From: CAWDVH01 sp963805705
GTDB taxonomy: Bacteria; Actinomycetota; Actinomycetes; Streptosporangiales; Streptosporangiaceae
Direction: 5' to 3'
Assembly (NCBI GenBank): GCA_963805705.1
Contig: CAWDVH010000001.1
Location: forward strand, 248,001-312,000
Length of the DNA: 64,000 bases
Positions 1 through 8,547 of this stretch are shown here, in pieces (the first letter of the stretch is position 1; each line of letters opens with the position of its first letter). The notes under the pieces were generated by a model. That model saw only the letters and a list, made by a program, of their open reading frames with translations. It had not been told where the DNA came from and did no database searches. The position numbers and the translations under genes were made by a program.

Positions 1-57
1 ATCGCGGCCCGCTCAGCTGTCCGGTAAGGCTGGATCGAAGGTTCGGCCGACGGCGGT

Positions 58-93
58 ATCTCGGGCCGCATCACGATCTCGGGCCGCATCACG
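58..93. repeat. Two tandem copies of an 18-bp unit
   Basis: The 18-bp unit atctcgggccgcatcacg occurs twice head to tail (58-75 and 76-93), exactly, just beyond the stop codon of the TOPRIM gene. Nothing else is recognisable between position 1 and that stop. It is one of several short tandem duplications in this window. Confidence 0.85.
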
Positions 94-101
94 CTGATGC
101 G
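85..101 (-). terminator. Small hairpin directly after the TOPRIM gene stop
   Basis: CGCATCA (85-91) and TGATGCG (95-101) form a perfect 7-bp stem with a 3-base loop. It lies immediately downstream (minus strand) of the stop codon at 102-104. There is no T-run, so it is a weak terminator candidate only. Confidence 0.35.
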
Positions 102-743
102 TCAGACATGAGCCAGCACGCGGTCCAGCGGCCGGGGAACCCGGGCGGGATCAAGCGCGCCCGCGAGCAGGCGCGCGTACTGGCTCTTGCGGCCGGACCG
201 GGTCCCCATGAACCGGTGCAGCTGCATCAGCCGGCTCTGCCCTTGCTGCGCGGGCTGCTTCTGGAAGGTGCGCCATGACCGGATCTCACCCTGAGCCCGG
301 ATGATTTCCTCGACCGAGGCGGCGCCCAGGGCGCGGATGAGCTCGTCTTCCAGGTCGGCGGCGCACACGTAGAAGCCGAGTGCTTCCATATCAGCGCGGG
401 ACGGATCGGCGCGGGACGGATCAGCGCGGGACGGATCAGCGCGGGACGGATCGGCCAGGGACAGGCCGGAGCCGAAGCCAGCCCGCTGCAGGGCGCGCCG
501 GAAGTAGCCTTCCTCGGCCGCGTCGCACAGGCCAGCCAGCCGGACGTCCAGCCCGCGCGGGCCGAGCAGGCTCAGGAACCGGTCGATGTTGGTGGCGCCC
601 CCCATCTGCACGATGGAAACGCCCTGCGCATCAAGGGCCAGGCCGCGTCGCTCGGCCAGGGCCTCGAGGGCGGCCTGGTCGCTCATCCCCTCGACCAGGA
701 TGACCGCCCGTGACCCGGCGACAGTGGCCAGATCGAAGTTCAT
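102..743 (-). CDS. Solitary OLD-type TOPRIM domain protein
   Basis: A 213-residue protein with a TOPRIM fold like the one at the C-terminus of OLD-family nucleases. The conserved Glu is in VEGMSDQAALEAL (Glu19), an acidic pair follows in LCDAAEE (73-78), and a DLEDELIRALG segment (130-140) matches the 'DLE' motif of OLD TOPRIMs. The family's usual N-terminal ABC-type ATPase is absent and not encoded nearby, so this is a stand-alone TOPRIM, possibly acting on DNA or nucleotides with metal. Residues 98-117 are four exact DPSRA pentapeptides encoded by a 15-bp tandem repeat, inserted between the acidic motifs where a loop is expected. The gene is monocistronic and 76 bp separate it from the response-regulator gene. 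Family assignment is from motifs; activity is inferred. Confidence 0.7.
   Translation of the reverse strand: MNFDLATVAGSRAVILVEGMSDQAALEALAERRGLALDAQGVSIVQMGGATNIDRFLSLLGPRGLDVRLAGLCDAAEEGYFRRALQRAGFGSGLSLADPSRADPSRADPSRADPSRADMEALGFYVCAADLEDELIRALGAASVEEIIRAQGEIRSWRTFQKQPAQQGQSRLMQLHRFMGTRSGRKSQYARLLAGALDPARVPRPLDRVLAHV
391..450. repeat. 15-bp tandem repeat, four copies, inside the TOPRIM gene
   Basis: The unit tcagcgcgggacgga (one base varies, a/g) is repeated four times at 391-450, with a degenerate fifth copy to 465. The period is a multiple of three and encodes (DPSRA)4 on the minus strand without breaking the frame. Copy number would be expected to vary between strains. Confidence 0.95.
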
Positions 744-819
744 GACCTAGCTGACATTACGGCCCGGCCCGCGACGCGACAAGCGCCGCAGCCGAGGCTG
801 GGTCGTTACCCCAGGCGCT

Positions 820-1461
820 TCACGTGCCCAGGAAGGTAAGGACCGCCAGCACCCGGCGGTGGTCGGTATCCGTCGGCGGCAGGTCGAGCTTGGCGAAGAT
901 GTTCGTCACGTACTTCTCGACCGCGCTCGAGCTTACGTTCAGGGCCTCGACGATCCCGTTGTTCGAGCGCCCTTCCGCCATCAGCCGCAGCACGTCCAGT
1001 TCCCGCGGGGTCAGGCGGCCGACCGGGTCGTCGCGGCGGCGCACGAGCAGCTGCGCGACCACCTCAGGGTCGAGGACCGTGCCGCCGGCCGCCACCCGGC
1101 GTACCGCGTCGAGGAAATCAGCCACCTGCGCCACCCGGTCCTTGAGCAGGTACCCGACCGAGCTGGTCTGCACCGACAGCAGGTCAGTGGCGTAGCTCTC
1201 CTCGACGTACTGGGACAGGACCAGGACGGCGACGGCCGGGTACTGGCGCCGGATCACCAGCGCCGCCCTGATGCCCTCGTCCGTGTGGGTGGGCGGCATC
1301 CGGACGTCGATGACGGCGAGGTCCGGCTGGTACTCGCCCACCGCGCGCAGTAGCTGCCCGGCGTCGGGCACGGCCGCGACGACCTCGAACCCGCCGTCGG
1401 TCAGCAGCCTGGTCAGCCCGGCTCGCAGCAGCACCGAGTCCTCGGCGATCACGATTCGCAC
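820..1461 (-). CDS. NarL/LuxR-family two-component response regulator
   Basis: A 213-residue response regulator. It has an N-terminal receiver domain (phospho-acceptor Asp52 in LAVIDVRMPP, acidic pair in AEDS, conserved Lys in GYLLKDR near 107) and a C-terminal LuxR HTH (LTPRELDVLRLMAEGRSNNG, about 147-205). I chose the GTG at 1461 because it overlaps the stop of the upstream sensor kinase gene by 13 bp and gives a receiver starting right at its first beta strand (VRIVIAEDS). A longer reading from 1617 adds 52 residues out of frame with the kinase and is not credible. It should be phosphorylated by the kinase encoded at 1449-2756 and probably controls the divergent ABC exporter genes. Confidence 0.9.
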   Translation of the reverse strand: MRIVIAEDSVLLRAGLTRLLTDGGFEVVAAVPDAGQLLRAVGEYQPDLAVIDVRMPPTHTDEGIRAALVIRRQYPAVAVLVLSQYVEESYATDLLSVQTSSVGYLLKDRVAQVADFLDAVRRVAAGGTVLDPEVVAQLLVRRRDDPVGRLTPRELDVLRLMAEGRSNNGIVEALNVSSSAVEKYVTNIFAKLDLPPTDTDHRRVLAVLTFLGT

Positions 1462-2756
1462 GGTAGCTCCACGGTAAGGGTCGTCGGCCCGCCGGGCGGG
1501 CTGTCGATCGTGAGTGTCCCGTCGACCGAGGCGGCCCGCTGCGCGAGCCCCCGCAGTCCGGTGCCGCCGGCCGGGGCCGCCCCGCTGCCGGCAGCCGGGA
1601 TTGCCGCGCCGCCGCATCCGTCGTCGGTGACGGTGACGCGCAGGCGGTTACGGTCGCGGGTGACGGTCACCTCGGCCCGGGTGGCGTCCGCGTGCTTGGC
1701 CACGTTGGCCAGGGCCTCGGAGACGACAAAGTACGCGACCGCCTCGACGCTCGGTGAGCTGCGGGCCGCGTCGTCGACCCGCAGCCGTACCGGCAGCGGA
1801 GCGTGCGCCGCGATCCCGGACAGCGCCGCGCTCAGTCCCCGGTCGTTCAGGATGGCGGGATGCAGGCCGCGGATGAACTCACGCAGCTCGGACAGCGCCA
1901 GTACAGCCTCATCGTGAGCCTCGGCAATGGCCCTCCGGGCGGGTTCCGGCATCCCGGTGAGACGCTCGCGCGCGAGGCCCAGGTTCATGGCCAGCGAGAC
2001 CAGCCGCTGCTGGGCGCCATCGTGCAGGTCGCGCTCAATCCGGCGGCGCTCGGCATCGGTCGCGGCGACGACGTCGGCGCGGCTGCGGGCCAGCGATTCC
2101 ACCCGCTGCGCCAGCTCATCGGCGCGGCTCGGGCCCAGAAGCCGCCGCGCGGCGGCCTCGTCCGCCGAGGTCACCCACCGCGCCAGCCAGGGAGCCGCCA
2201 GGAGCAGCGCCGCTGCCGTCACGGCGGCGGCCAGGCCCGCGGCCACCGGCGGCTGCGAGCTGGCCGCCCAGGCGACGGCGACGACGGGAGCTGACCAGCA
2301 GGCCAGCACGAGCACGCCGCCGAGGCCGCCGATGACCACCGCCAGCAGGTGGAATCCCAGCTGCCGCCACGGGCCGGCCGCGCGCCAGGGGCCGACCGGC
2401 CACGGCCAGCGTGCCGCCTGCTGGGAGACCGGCCGGATGTCAGTCCCGAGCGTCGCGCGCAGGCGGGACCGCTGCAGCTCGCTGAGTCCCCGCACGGCCC
2501 ACAGCATCGGCACCGGGATGACCACGGCCACGACCGCGTAGAGCACGGCCAGCTCCCAGCCGCCGGTCGGACCGGCGGCCAGGCTCCAGATCGCGGCGCC
2601 CCAGACGATGACCAGCGCGCCGATCACCGCCAGCCCGGTGATCGCCGCCGGCCAGGCAGCCAGCGCGTTCAGCGTGGCCCGCCGCGTCCCGGCCGGCCAC
2701 AGGGCCCTGAGTACCGCCAGGACCGGCCCGGTGCCAGGGGAATCTGCCGATGCCAT
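1449..2756 (-). CDS. Membrane sensor histidine kinase, HisKA_3 type
   Basis: A 435-residue histidine kinase of the NarX/DesK-like class. The N-terminal ~195 residues have about four membrane helices in two pairs (roughly 38-60, 68-90, 135-165, 170-195), resembling the 'Sensor' domain of actinobacterial kinases. The dimerisation/phospho-acceptor helix reads RRRIERDLHDGAQQRLV with His245, and an HATPase domain follows with N-box ALANVAKHA and G-boxes DDGCGG and GGTGLRGL. I place the start at ATG 2756 (MASADSP) rather than 2858, because the extra 34 residues are low-complexity and would occupy the promoter region shared with the divergent ABC genes. It is translationally coupled to the response-regulator gene. 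Confidence 0.9.
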   Translation of the reverse strand: MASADSPGTGPVLAVLRALWPAGTRRATLNALAAWPAAITGLAVIGALVIVWGAAIWSLAAGPTGGWELAVLYAVVAVVIPVPMLWAVRGLSELQRSRLRATLGTDIRPVSQQAARWPWPVGPWRAAGPWRQLGFHLLAVVIGGLGGVLVLACWSAPVVAVAWAASSQPPVAAGLAAAVTAAALLLAAPWLARWVTSADEAAARRLLGPSRADELAQRVESLARSRADVVAATDAERRRIERDLHDGAQQRLVSLAMNLGLARERLTGMPEPARRAIAEAHDEAVLALSELREFIRGLHPAILNDRGLSAALSGIAAHAPLPVRLRVDDAARSSPSVEAVAYFVVSEALANVAKHADATRAEVTVTRDRNRLRVTVTDDGCGGAAIPAAGSGAAPAGGTGLRGLAQRAASVDGTLTIDSPPGGPTTLTVELPCES

Positions 2757-2916
2757 GACGTCACGGTATGCAGCTTCCGCGCCGCGGGCCATCCGGCTGA
2801 CCCGCCGGCCTGATGGGGGAAAACCCCACCCGGAGCCGGCTGGCCGCCCTACTGCCATGGCGGCCGGGCGCTGGCAGCGTCATCCCCAGACGAGATAGCG
2901 CACCAGGGAGGCACCC

Positions 2917-3837
2917 ATGATCGAGATACGCGGACTGACCAAGCGGTACGGGGATACGACCGCGGTCGATGACCTGACCTTCACCGTACGGCCGGGAGCG
3001 GTCACCGGCTTCCTCGGCCCGAACGGCGCGGGCAAGAGCACCACGATGCGGATGATTCTCGGGCTGGACGCGCCGGACAGCGGATCGGTGACGGTCAACG
3101 GCCGGCCGTACCGGGCGCATGCCGCGCCGCTGCGCGAGGTGGGCGCGATGCTGGACCCGCAGGCAGTCCACCCGGCTCGCAGTGCCTACCACCACCTGCT
3201 CGCGCTCGCGCAGACCTCCGGCATCCACCGCGGCCGGGTAGCGGAGGTCCTCGCCGCGGTCGGGCTGAGCGAGGCCGCCCGCCGGCCCGCGGGGCGGTTC
3301 TCCCTCGGCATGAGCCAGCGGCTGGGCATCGCGGCCGCGCTGCTCGGCGATCCCCGTACGGTGATCCTGGACGAGCCGGTGAACGGCCTTGATGTCGAGG
3401 GCATCCGCTGGATCCGCTCCCTGCTGCGGGGCCTGGCCGCTCAGGGCAAGACGGTCTTCGTCTCCTCGCACCTGATGAGCGAGATCGCGCAGACGGCCAC
3501 GCACCTGATCGTCATCGGCCGGGGCCGCCTGATCGCCGATACCGGCGTGGACGAGTTCATCGCGAGCGCCGCGCCCGGCGCCGTCCGGGTACGCAGCTCG
3601 GACCCTGCCGCGCTGGCCGCCCGGCTCCGCTCGCCCGGCGTGTCCGTAGCCAGGGCCGCCGATGGCGCCCTGACCGTATCGGGCCTCAGCACCGACCGGA
3701 TCGGCACGATCGCCGGCGCGGCCGGGATCACCGTGCTCGAGCTGGCCGGCCAGCAGGCGTCACTGGAAGACGCCTTCGTGAGCCTGACTAATGACGCGGT
3801 CGAATTCCGCGCATCAATGACAGGAGGACAGTCATGA
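2917..3837 (+). CDS. ABC exporter ATP-binding subunit (drug-resistance type)
   Basis: A 306-residue ATPase of the DrrA/CcmA-like exporter group. It has Walker A GPNGAGKST (34-42), signature FSLGMSQRL (128-136) and Walker B VILDEPVNGLD (149-159), followed by a C-terminal extension of about 90 residues typical of this subfamily. A good ribosome site (GGAGG) precedes ATG 2917. The downstream permease gene overlaps by 4 bp (ATGA), so the two form one transporter operon. It is divergent from the NarL-type two-component system across about 160 bp, an arrangement common in actinobacteria where the system senses the exported or membrane-damaging compound. The substrate is unknown. Confidence 0.92.
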   Translation: MIEIRGLTKRYGDTTAVDDLTFTVRPGAVTGFLGPNGAGKSTTMRMILGLDAPDSGSVTVNGRPYRAHAAPLREVGAMLDPQAVHPARSAYHHLLALAQTSGIHRGRVAEVLAAVGLSEAARRPAGRFSLGMSQRLGIAAALLGDPRTVILDEPVNGLDVEGIRWIRSLLRGLAAQGKTVFVSSHLMSEIAQTATHLIVIGRGRLIADTGVDEFIASAAPGAVRVRSSDPAALAARLRSPGVSVARAADGALTVSGLSTDRIGTIAGAAGITVLELAGQQASLEDAFVSLTNDAVEFRASMTGGQS

Positions 3838-4664
3838 CCACGGACACCAGCTCCCTGGCCCCGGCCCTGCCGGCCTACCCGGCACGACAGCGGGTGAGCC
3901 AGGCCCGGGTCCTGCGGGCGGAGTGGACGAAGCTGCGCACGCAGCCATCCGCCGTCTGGGCACTGCTGTCAGCGGCCGTCCTGATCGTCGGATTCGGCGT
4001 GCTCTACTGCCTGCTGCGGGCGGCCAGGCCGCCGCACGGGCCGGCCGCCGTCAGCTCGTTCGACCCCACCGCGATCAGCCTGGCCGGCATCAACCTGGCC
4101 CAGTTCGCCGTCGGCGTGCTCGGCGTGCTGCTGATCAGCAACGAGTACGCGACCGGACTGATCCGGACAACCTTCGCGGCCGTGCCGAAACGCCTGCCGG
4201 TCCTGTGGGGCAAGGCCGCCGTCTACGCGCTGACCACGCTGGCGCTGTGCGTCCCGGCCCTGTTCGCGGCGTTCCTGGCGGGACAGTCGATCCTGTCCCG
4301 CCAGCACATCGGCACGGCACTCGGCCAGGCTGGTGTGACCAGGGCCGTTCTCGGCAGCGCGCTGTACCTGGCCGGCGTCGGCCTGCTCGGGCTCGGCCTC
4401 GGTGCGCTCCTGCGCAACACGGCCGGCGCGATCGCGTCGCTGTTCGGCCTGCTGTTCGCTCTCCAGCTCATCATCGGCTTCCTGCCGGGGGCCTGGTCGG
4501 CTGACGTCAGCAAGTACCTGCCGGCGACGGCGGGCCTGGCCGTGACCGAGGTACGGCCGGACCCGTCATCGCTGTCGCCGTGGATCGGCTTCGGCCTGTT
4601 CTGCGGCTACGTCGCTGTCGCGCTGGTGCTCGGAGCCCGGCGGATGCGCCGCGGTGACGCGTGA
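3834..4664 (+). CDS. ABC-2-type exporter permease
   Basis: A 276-residue membrane protein with about six hydrophobic segments (near residues 38-60, 82-102, 125-150, 165-190, 198-220 and 245-268) after a basic N-terminus. This fits the ABC-2 permeases that pair with DrrA-like ATPases. The motif NEYATGLIRTTFA after the second helix is characteristic of the family. Its ATG lies inside the ATPase gene's stop (ATGA), indicating coupled translation. The 3' end overlaps the convergent ECF sigma gene by 99 bp. Confidence 0.88.
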   Translation: MTTDTSSLAPALPAYPARQRVSQARVLRAEWTKLRTQPSAVWALLSAAVLIVGFGVLYCLLRAARPPHGPAAVSSFDPTAISLAGINLAQFAVGVLGVLLISNEYATGLIRTTFAAVPKRLPVLWGKAAVYALTTLALCVPALFAAFLAGQSILSRQHIGTALGQAGVTRAVLGSALYLAGVGLLGLGLGALLRNTAGAIASLFGLLFALQLIIGFLPGAWSADVSKYLPATAGLAVTEVRPDPSSLSPWIGFGLFCGYVAVALVLGARRMRRGDA

Positions 4665-5168
4665 TCCATGCCCGGACTCCAGAACGGCATGCAGCGCCAG
4701 CCTGGCCCTGGCGGTATGGCACCTGACCGCTCCCCGGCTGATCCCCATCGCCGCGGCGATCTGTGCCTCTGACAGGCCCGCGTAATGCCCGAGCACGAGT
4801 GCCTCGCGCTCCGGCAGCGAAAGCGCACGCAGCACGGCGGCCACCGCACCGCGCTCCGGCAGCGCCCGGCACCGGCTCACCACCGACTGCCGCAGGTACG
4901 ACAGCGCCCGGTCGCCGTCCCTGAGCCGGCGCCAGCCGCCATGCATCGCCACGAACGACTCCTGCACCACTTGCTCCGCGGCCGCCACATCGCCGGCCAG
5001 CAGCGCCGCGAGCCGCACCAAAGGCCGGTAATGCGCGGCGTACAGCACCGCCACCGCACGATCGGCGTCGCGGGCGGAGGCGGGCGAGCCCGGCGCGCGG
5101 GCCGTCAGGGTCCCGGTCAGGGGCACTGTGCCTGCGTACATCTCGCCCGGCGGCGGATCTAGATCCAT
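4566..5168 (-). CDS. ECF-type RNA polymerase sigma factor (SigE/SACE-like)
   Basis: A 200-residue sigma-70 family protein. Region 2 is about 41-102 (LYAAHYRPLVRLAALL, VVQESFVAMHGGWRRL) and region 4 about 115-163 (LSLPEREALVLGHYAGLSEA, then MGISRGAVRCHTARARLAL). The linker is short, as in ECF factors. I chose ATG 5168, which has GGGGAG about 9 bases upstream; the GTG two codons earlier has no better signal. No anti-sigma gene is adjacent, but a ~37-residue C-terminal tail rich in polar residues follows region 4. The coding end overlaps the convergent ABC permease by 99 bp, so mutual antisense effects are possible. Confidence 0.85.
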   Translation of the reverse strand: MDLDPPPGEMYAGTVPLTGTLTARAPGSPASARDADRAVAVLYAAHYRPLVRLAALLAGDVAAAEQVVQESFVAMHGGWRRLRDGDRALSYLRQSVVSRCRALPERGAVAAVLRALSLPEREALVLGHYAGLSEAQIAAAMGISRGAVRCHTARARLALHAVLESGHGSRVTAAHPPGSEHQRDSDVAAEQAEADPRRQR

Positions 5169-5269
5169 GACCACGCTCCCCTGCCCCCTGACCGAACGTC
5201 CCGCCGGGCGTCACCCCGTCCTGATGAGGAGTCCCGTGCTCGCCGGGAGATACATCCGGGGCCAGGGAT

Positions 5270-5895
5270 TCAGGGCCGATGGCCGAGGGTGGCGAGACCC
5301 TCGCCGGCGAGGTCCTGGTGAGCGGCCTTGCGTCCGGTCATAGCCAGGACCAGCGAGATCAGCGGGCCGCGGACTTCAGGGCCGTCGCCGTGGACCCACT
5401 CGATGTCGGCGGCCCGCAGTCGCGGGCCCGCGATCCGCCGTTTCGCTCCGATCAGGAGATTCGAGTTCTTCCAGCTGTCGGCGACGGCGACCAGGGCGGC
5501 CTCCGGCGACTGGTGCTCCAGGCCCAGCGGCCGGCGGATGTCCTCGCCGTGGACGACGATCTCGCCCAGCATGGCCAGCACGGGGGCGGGCGGGTGGTTG
5601 GTGGTCGTGGTCCGGGCCCGCAGGCGGCGAATCAGCTCGTCCGGGCCGATGGCAGCCTCGCGCCGGGCGGCCCGGTCGGCAAGACGCTGAACCTGAAGCC
5701 GGCCGAGATCATCTCCTTGGAGAAGTTGGCCGGGGTCTGCTCGGCGGCGGCCAGGATGTGGCCGGCCGTATCCTGGACTGACCAGCTGTCGCACCAGGAG
5801 GCAGCTGCCCACTGGCCGGGCGACAGGGCGGCCCAGGTCTGCGCCATCTGAGCGCGTTCGGAGTGAATGTACTTCCAGATTTCCTCGGACTTCAT
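5270..5895 (-). pseudogene. Mycothiol-dependent maleylpyruvate isomerase/DinB-like gene, frameshifted
   Basis: Two overlapping reading frames together make one TIGR03083-like protein of about 208 residues. The N-terminal part starts at ATG 5895 (MKSEEIWKYIHSERAQM, then LSPGQWAAASWCDSWSVQD and HILAAAEQTP). The C-terminal part (RLADRAARREAAIGPDELI, MLGEIVVHGEDIRRPLG) is in another frame. The frames join near 5690 if one base is missing there: GFRF would continue as QRLADRAA. The domain binds a metal through His residues (HILA, VHGED) and uses mycothiol or a similar thiol. It is either a broken gene or one with a sequencing error. The gentisate-type genes at 11.9-15 kb could use a maleylpyruvate isomerase, but the link is speculative. 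Confidence 0.75.
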
Positions 5896-6200
5896 GCCAG
5901 ATCCCCTGTCGCTGTGCTCATGGGCCCGGTGTCCCGGCTTGTCGCGCTGCCGCGCTCCGGGCCCGCGCTGAAGGGCGGGCACGAAGCTGCGTACACCTAA
6001 TCCGACGAACGGAACGGGCCCCGATCGACACGCACGCACTTCGCCCGCGATCATTTCCCTTCCCTCAAGGGCATGGTCACGCCCGGAGTTAGCTGCGGCC
6101 GGCCGGTGAATTCACGCATGACGCCGTCAAAAGGCTGGCGTGGTCGCTTCAATCGACGTCGCATTGATGAGGGTATTGAACCGGGAGTAAGTTCTGGAGA
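5896..6200. other. Intergenic region between divergent genes
   Basis: 305 bp between the start of the frameshifted DinB-like gene and the first large LuxR regulator. It must hold two divergent promoters. I see TCAAT and ATTGA repeats around 6150-6178 just upstream of the LuxR start but no clear operator, riboswitch or small ORF with coding bias. Confidence 0.5.
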
Positions 6201-8474
6201 GTGAAGCCGGAGATCATCAATGCTCCGACCGTGATCTCTGGCGGAGATCACGGGAGCGCACCGAGGCTCGCCTTCGAACTGCTGGAGTCGAAGTTCCACC
6301 CCCCGGTGGCCCGTCAGGGGATCGTGGCCAGGACCGCGCTGGTCGACCGGCTGATCACCGTCACGGCGCCGGTCATCACCGTGGTCGCCCCGCCCGGTTA
6401 CGGTAAGACAACGCTCCTGGCCCAGTGGGCTCAGCGGATCGGGCCGCGCGTGGCCTGGGTTTCCTGCGATGACGCCGACAACGACCCGGTCGTGCTGCTG
6501 AGCGCTCTCGCGGTGGCGCTGGACCGGATCGAGCCTATCGACCAGACGATATTCTGGGCGCTGGCCTCCTCGGGCGGCGGCATCACCGTCGTCCCCAGGT
6601 TCGTGTCCGCCATCGCCTCGATGCGCCGGCCGGTCACTGTGATGCTTGATCATGCAGAGGTCATAACGAACAAAGAGTGCCTGAACATGATCGTCGAGTT
6701 CGCCCTGCGCCTGCCGCCCGGATGGCAATTCGCCCTAGCTTCGCGCGCCGATGTGCCATTGCCGACCGCCCGCCTGCGCGCTCAGGGCAGGATCGCCGAG
6801 ATCAGCACCAGCGACCTGGCCATGGGACCGCTGGAAGCCTCCTCGCTGCTGGCGGGGGCGGGTGCCCAGCTGGACGGGGTGAGCATCGATGATCTCCTCC
6901 AGCGGACCGAGGGATGGCCGGCGGGCCTGTACATCGCCGCGCTGGCCATGAAATCTGGCACCCGGCACAGCGACGTCGGCTTCACTTTCACCGGCGACGA
7001 CATCTTCATGGGCGACTACCTGCGCTCTGAGCTCCTCGACCGGATCTCGAGCGCGGAGGCGTCCTTCCTCACCCGGACCTCGATCCTGGACCGCATGTGC
7101 GGCCCGCTGTGCGACGCGGTCCTGGACAGGAAGGAATCCGGACGCGTCCTGGAGCGGATGGAGGTCAGGAACCTGCTGGTGGTCCCGCTTGACCGTCGCC
7201 GGCAGTGGTACCGCTACCACCATCTGCTCCGGGAGCTGCTGCAGGCGGAGCTCCAGCGGCAAGAGCCCGAACTGGTCCAGGACCTTCATTTCCGGGCGGC
7301 GGCGTGGTATGAGGCCAACGCGATGCCGGAAGCTGCGATCGACCACGCCCAGGCGGCGGGAGATTACGACCGCGTGGTCCGCCTGCTCCTGGACCTTGCC
7401 CAGCCGGTCTGGGCCAGCGGGCGCGCCGGGACCGTGCTGCGCTGGATGGAGGGCCTCAGGGACGCGACCGCGGCCGAGCACTACGGCGCGATCGCCGTGC
7501 ACGGCTCCCTGATGTTTGCCCTCCTCGGCCAGCCCAGCGAGGCCGAACGCTGGGCGGCGGCCGCGGAGCGCACGTCCCCGGCCGGGGTCCTGCCCGACGG
7601 AAGCACGATGGAGGGCACCTTCGCGTACCTGCGGGCGCTCATGTGCCGCAAGGGCGTCGCCGAGATGCGGCGCGACGCGCAGCTCGCCCTGGCCGGGCTG
7701 AGTCCGGCGAGCCCGTACCGGGCGACGATGCTGCACACCGAGGGCATCTCCTACCTGACGGAGGGGGACCCGGACCGGGCTGACCCGATCCTCGCTCATG
7801 CCTTCGATGTCTCGGTCAGCTCCGGTGCATTGCCCCTGGCCGCCCTCATCCTCGCCGAGCAGTGCAGCGTGGCCGCCGAGCGCGATAACTGGCCCGAGGT
7901 CACGACGCTCGCCCAGCGCGCGGTCACGATCGTGCGAGCGGGGCACTTCGACGATTACTGGACCAGCGCCCTGGTCTACGCGTGGGCGACCCGGGCCGCG
8001 CTGCACCAGGGAAACATCTCGCAGGCCCGGTCCTGCCTCGGGCGCGCCGCCCGGCTCAGGCCCCTGCTCAGCTATGCGCTGCCGGTTGTCTCGGTCCAGG
8101 CCCTGCTCGAAATGGCGCGCTCTTACCTCACGCTGGCCGACCCCGGCGGCGCTGCGGCGGTCCTGCGGCAAGTTCACGACATCCTGCAGCAAAGGCCGGA
8201 TCTTGGCATCCTCCCCGCAGTGGCCGACCAGCTCAAGTCCAGGCTCGCTCAGCTCAAGACCGTCACCCTCGGCGCGTCATCGCTGACGGCGGCTGAGCTG
8301 AGGCTGATGCCGCTGCTGTCCACGCATCTGACGTTCCGGGAGATCGCCGAGCGGCTGTACGTGTCCTCGCACACGATCAAGACACAGGCGTACTCCGCCT
8401 ACCGGAAGCTCGGGGTTTCCTCACGCAGCGCGGCGGTCACCCGCATCCACGAACTCGGCCTGGACGTCCTCTGA
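6201..8474 (+). CDS. Large MalT/LAL-like LuxR-family ATPase regulator (first of a tandem pair)
   Basis: A 757-residue STAND-type regulator. A Walker A APPGYGKTT (63-71) lies in the N-terminal ATPase, with a Walker B-like VTVMLDHAE near 145-153. A winged segment (LLVVPLDRRRQWYRYHHLL) comes next, then a long helical TPR-like region (about 380-670) and a C-terminal LuxR HTH (SLTAAELRLMPLLSTHLTF, then FREIAERLYVSSHTIKTQ). The GTG start at 6201 has GGAG only 1-2 bases upstream, so initiation could be weak or slightly further downstream. The effector is unknown; MalT relatives are switched on by small molecules plus ATP. A second regulator of similar design follows after 260 bp. Confidence 0.88.
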   Translation: MKPEIINAPTVISGGDHGSAPRLAFELLESKFHPPVARQGIVARTALVDRLITVTAPVITVVAPPGYGKTTLLAQWAQRIGPRVAWVSCDDADNDPVVLLSALAVALDRIEPIDQTIFWALASSGGGITVVPRFVSAIASMRRPVTVMLDHAEVITNKECLNMIVEFALRLPPGWQFALASRADVPLPTARLRAQGRIAEISTSDLAMGPLEASSLLAGAGAQLDGVSIDDLLQRTEGWPAGLYIAALAMKSGTRHSDVGFTFTGDDIFMGDYLRSELLDRISSAEASFLTRTSILDRMCGPLCDAVLDRKESGRVLERMEVRNLLVVPLDRRRQWYRYHHLLRELLQAELQRQEPELVQDLHFRAAAWYEANAMPEAAIDHAQAAGDYDRVVRLLLDLAQPVWASGRAGTVLRWMEGLRDATAAEHYGAIAVHGSLMFALLGQPSEAERWAAAAERTSPAGVLPDGSTMEGTFAYLRALMCRKGVAEMRRDAQLALAGLSPASPYRATMLHTEGISYLTEGDPDRADPILAHAFDVSVSSGALPLAALILAEQCSVAAERDNWPEVTTLAQRAVTIVRAGHFDDYWTSALVYAWATRAALHQGNISQARSCLGRAARLRPLLSYALPVVSVQALLEMARSYLTLADPGGAAAVLRQVHDILQQRPDLGILPAVADQLKSRLAQLKTVTLGASSLTAAELRLMPLLSTHLTFREIAERLYVSSHTIKTQAYSAYRKLGVSSRSAAVTRIHELGLDVL

Positions 8475-8485
8475 GAACCGGCCGT

Positions 8486-8547
8486 GGATCTGACCGGCCG
8501 GGGATCTGACCGACCGGGGATCTGACCGGCCGGGGATCTGACGGCCG
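8486..8547. repeat. 16-bp tandem repeat, nearly four copies, between two LuxR genes
   Basis: The unit ggatctgaccggccgg starts at 8486, 8502, 8518 and 8534, with one substitution in copy 2 and a shortened final copy. It lies 12 bp after the stop codon of the first LuxR gene, about 190 bp before the next start. Each unit contains the self-complementary ccggccgg, so the array can fold into several alternative hairpins and may act as a terminator. There are no spacers, so it is not CRISPR. Confidence 0.9.

Noticed and set aside
4507..5214. Alternative 235-codon minus ORF at the ECF sigma locus
   Set aside because: It is out of frame with the sigma-70 regions 2 and 4, which are clearly coded at 4566-5168.
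8486..8547. CRISPR array
   Set aside because: 16-bp units are contiguous with no spacers and no cas gene is present.
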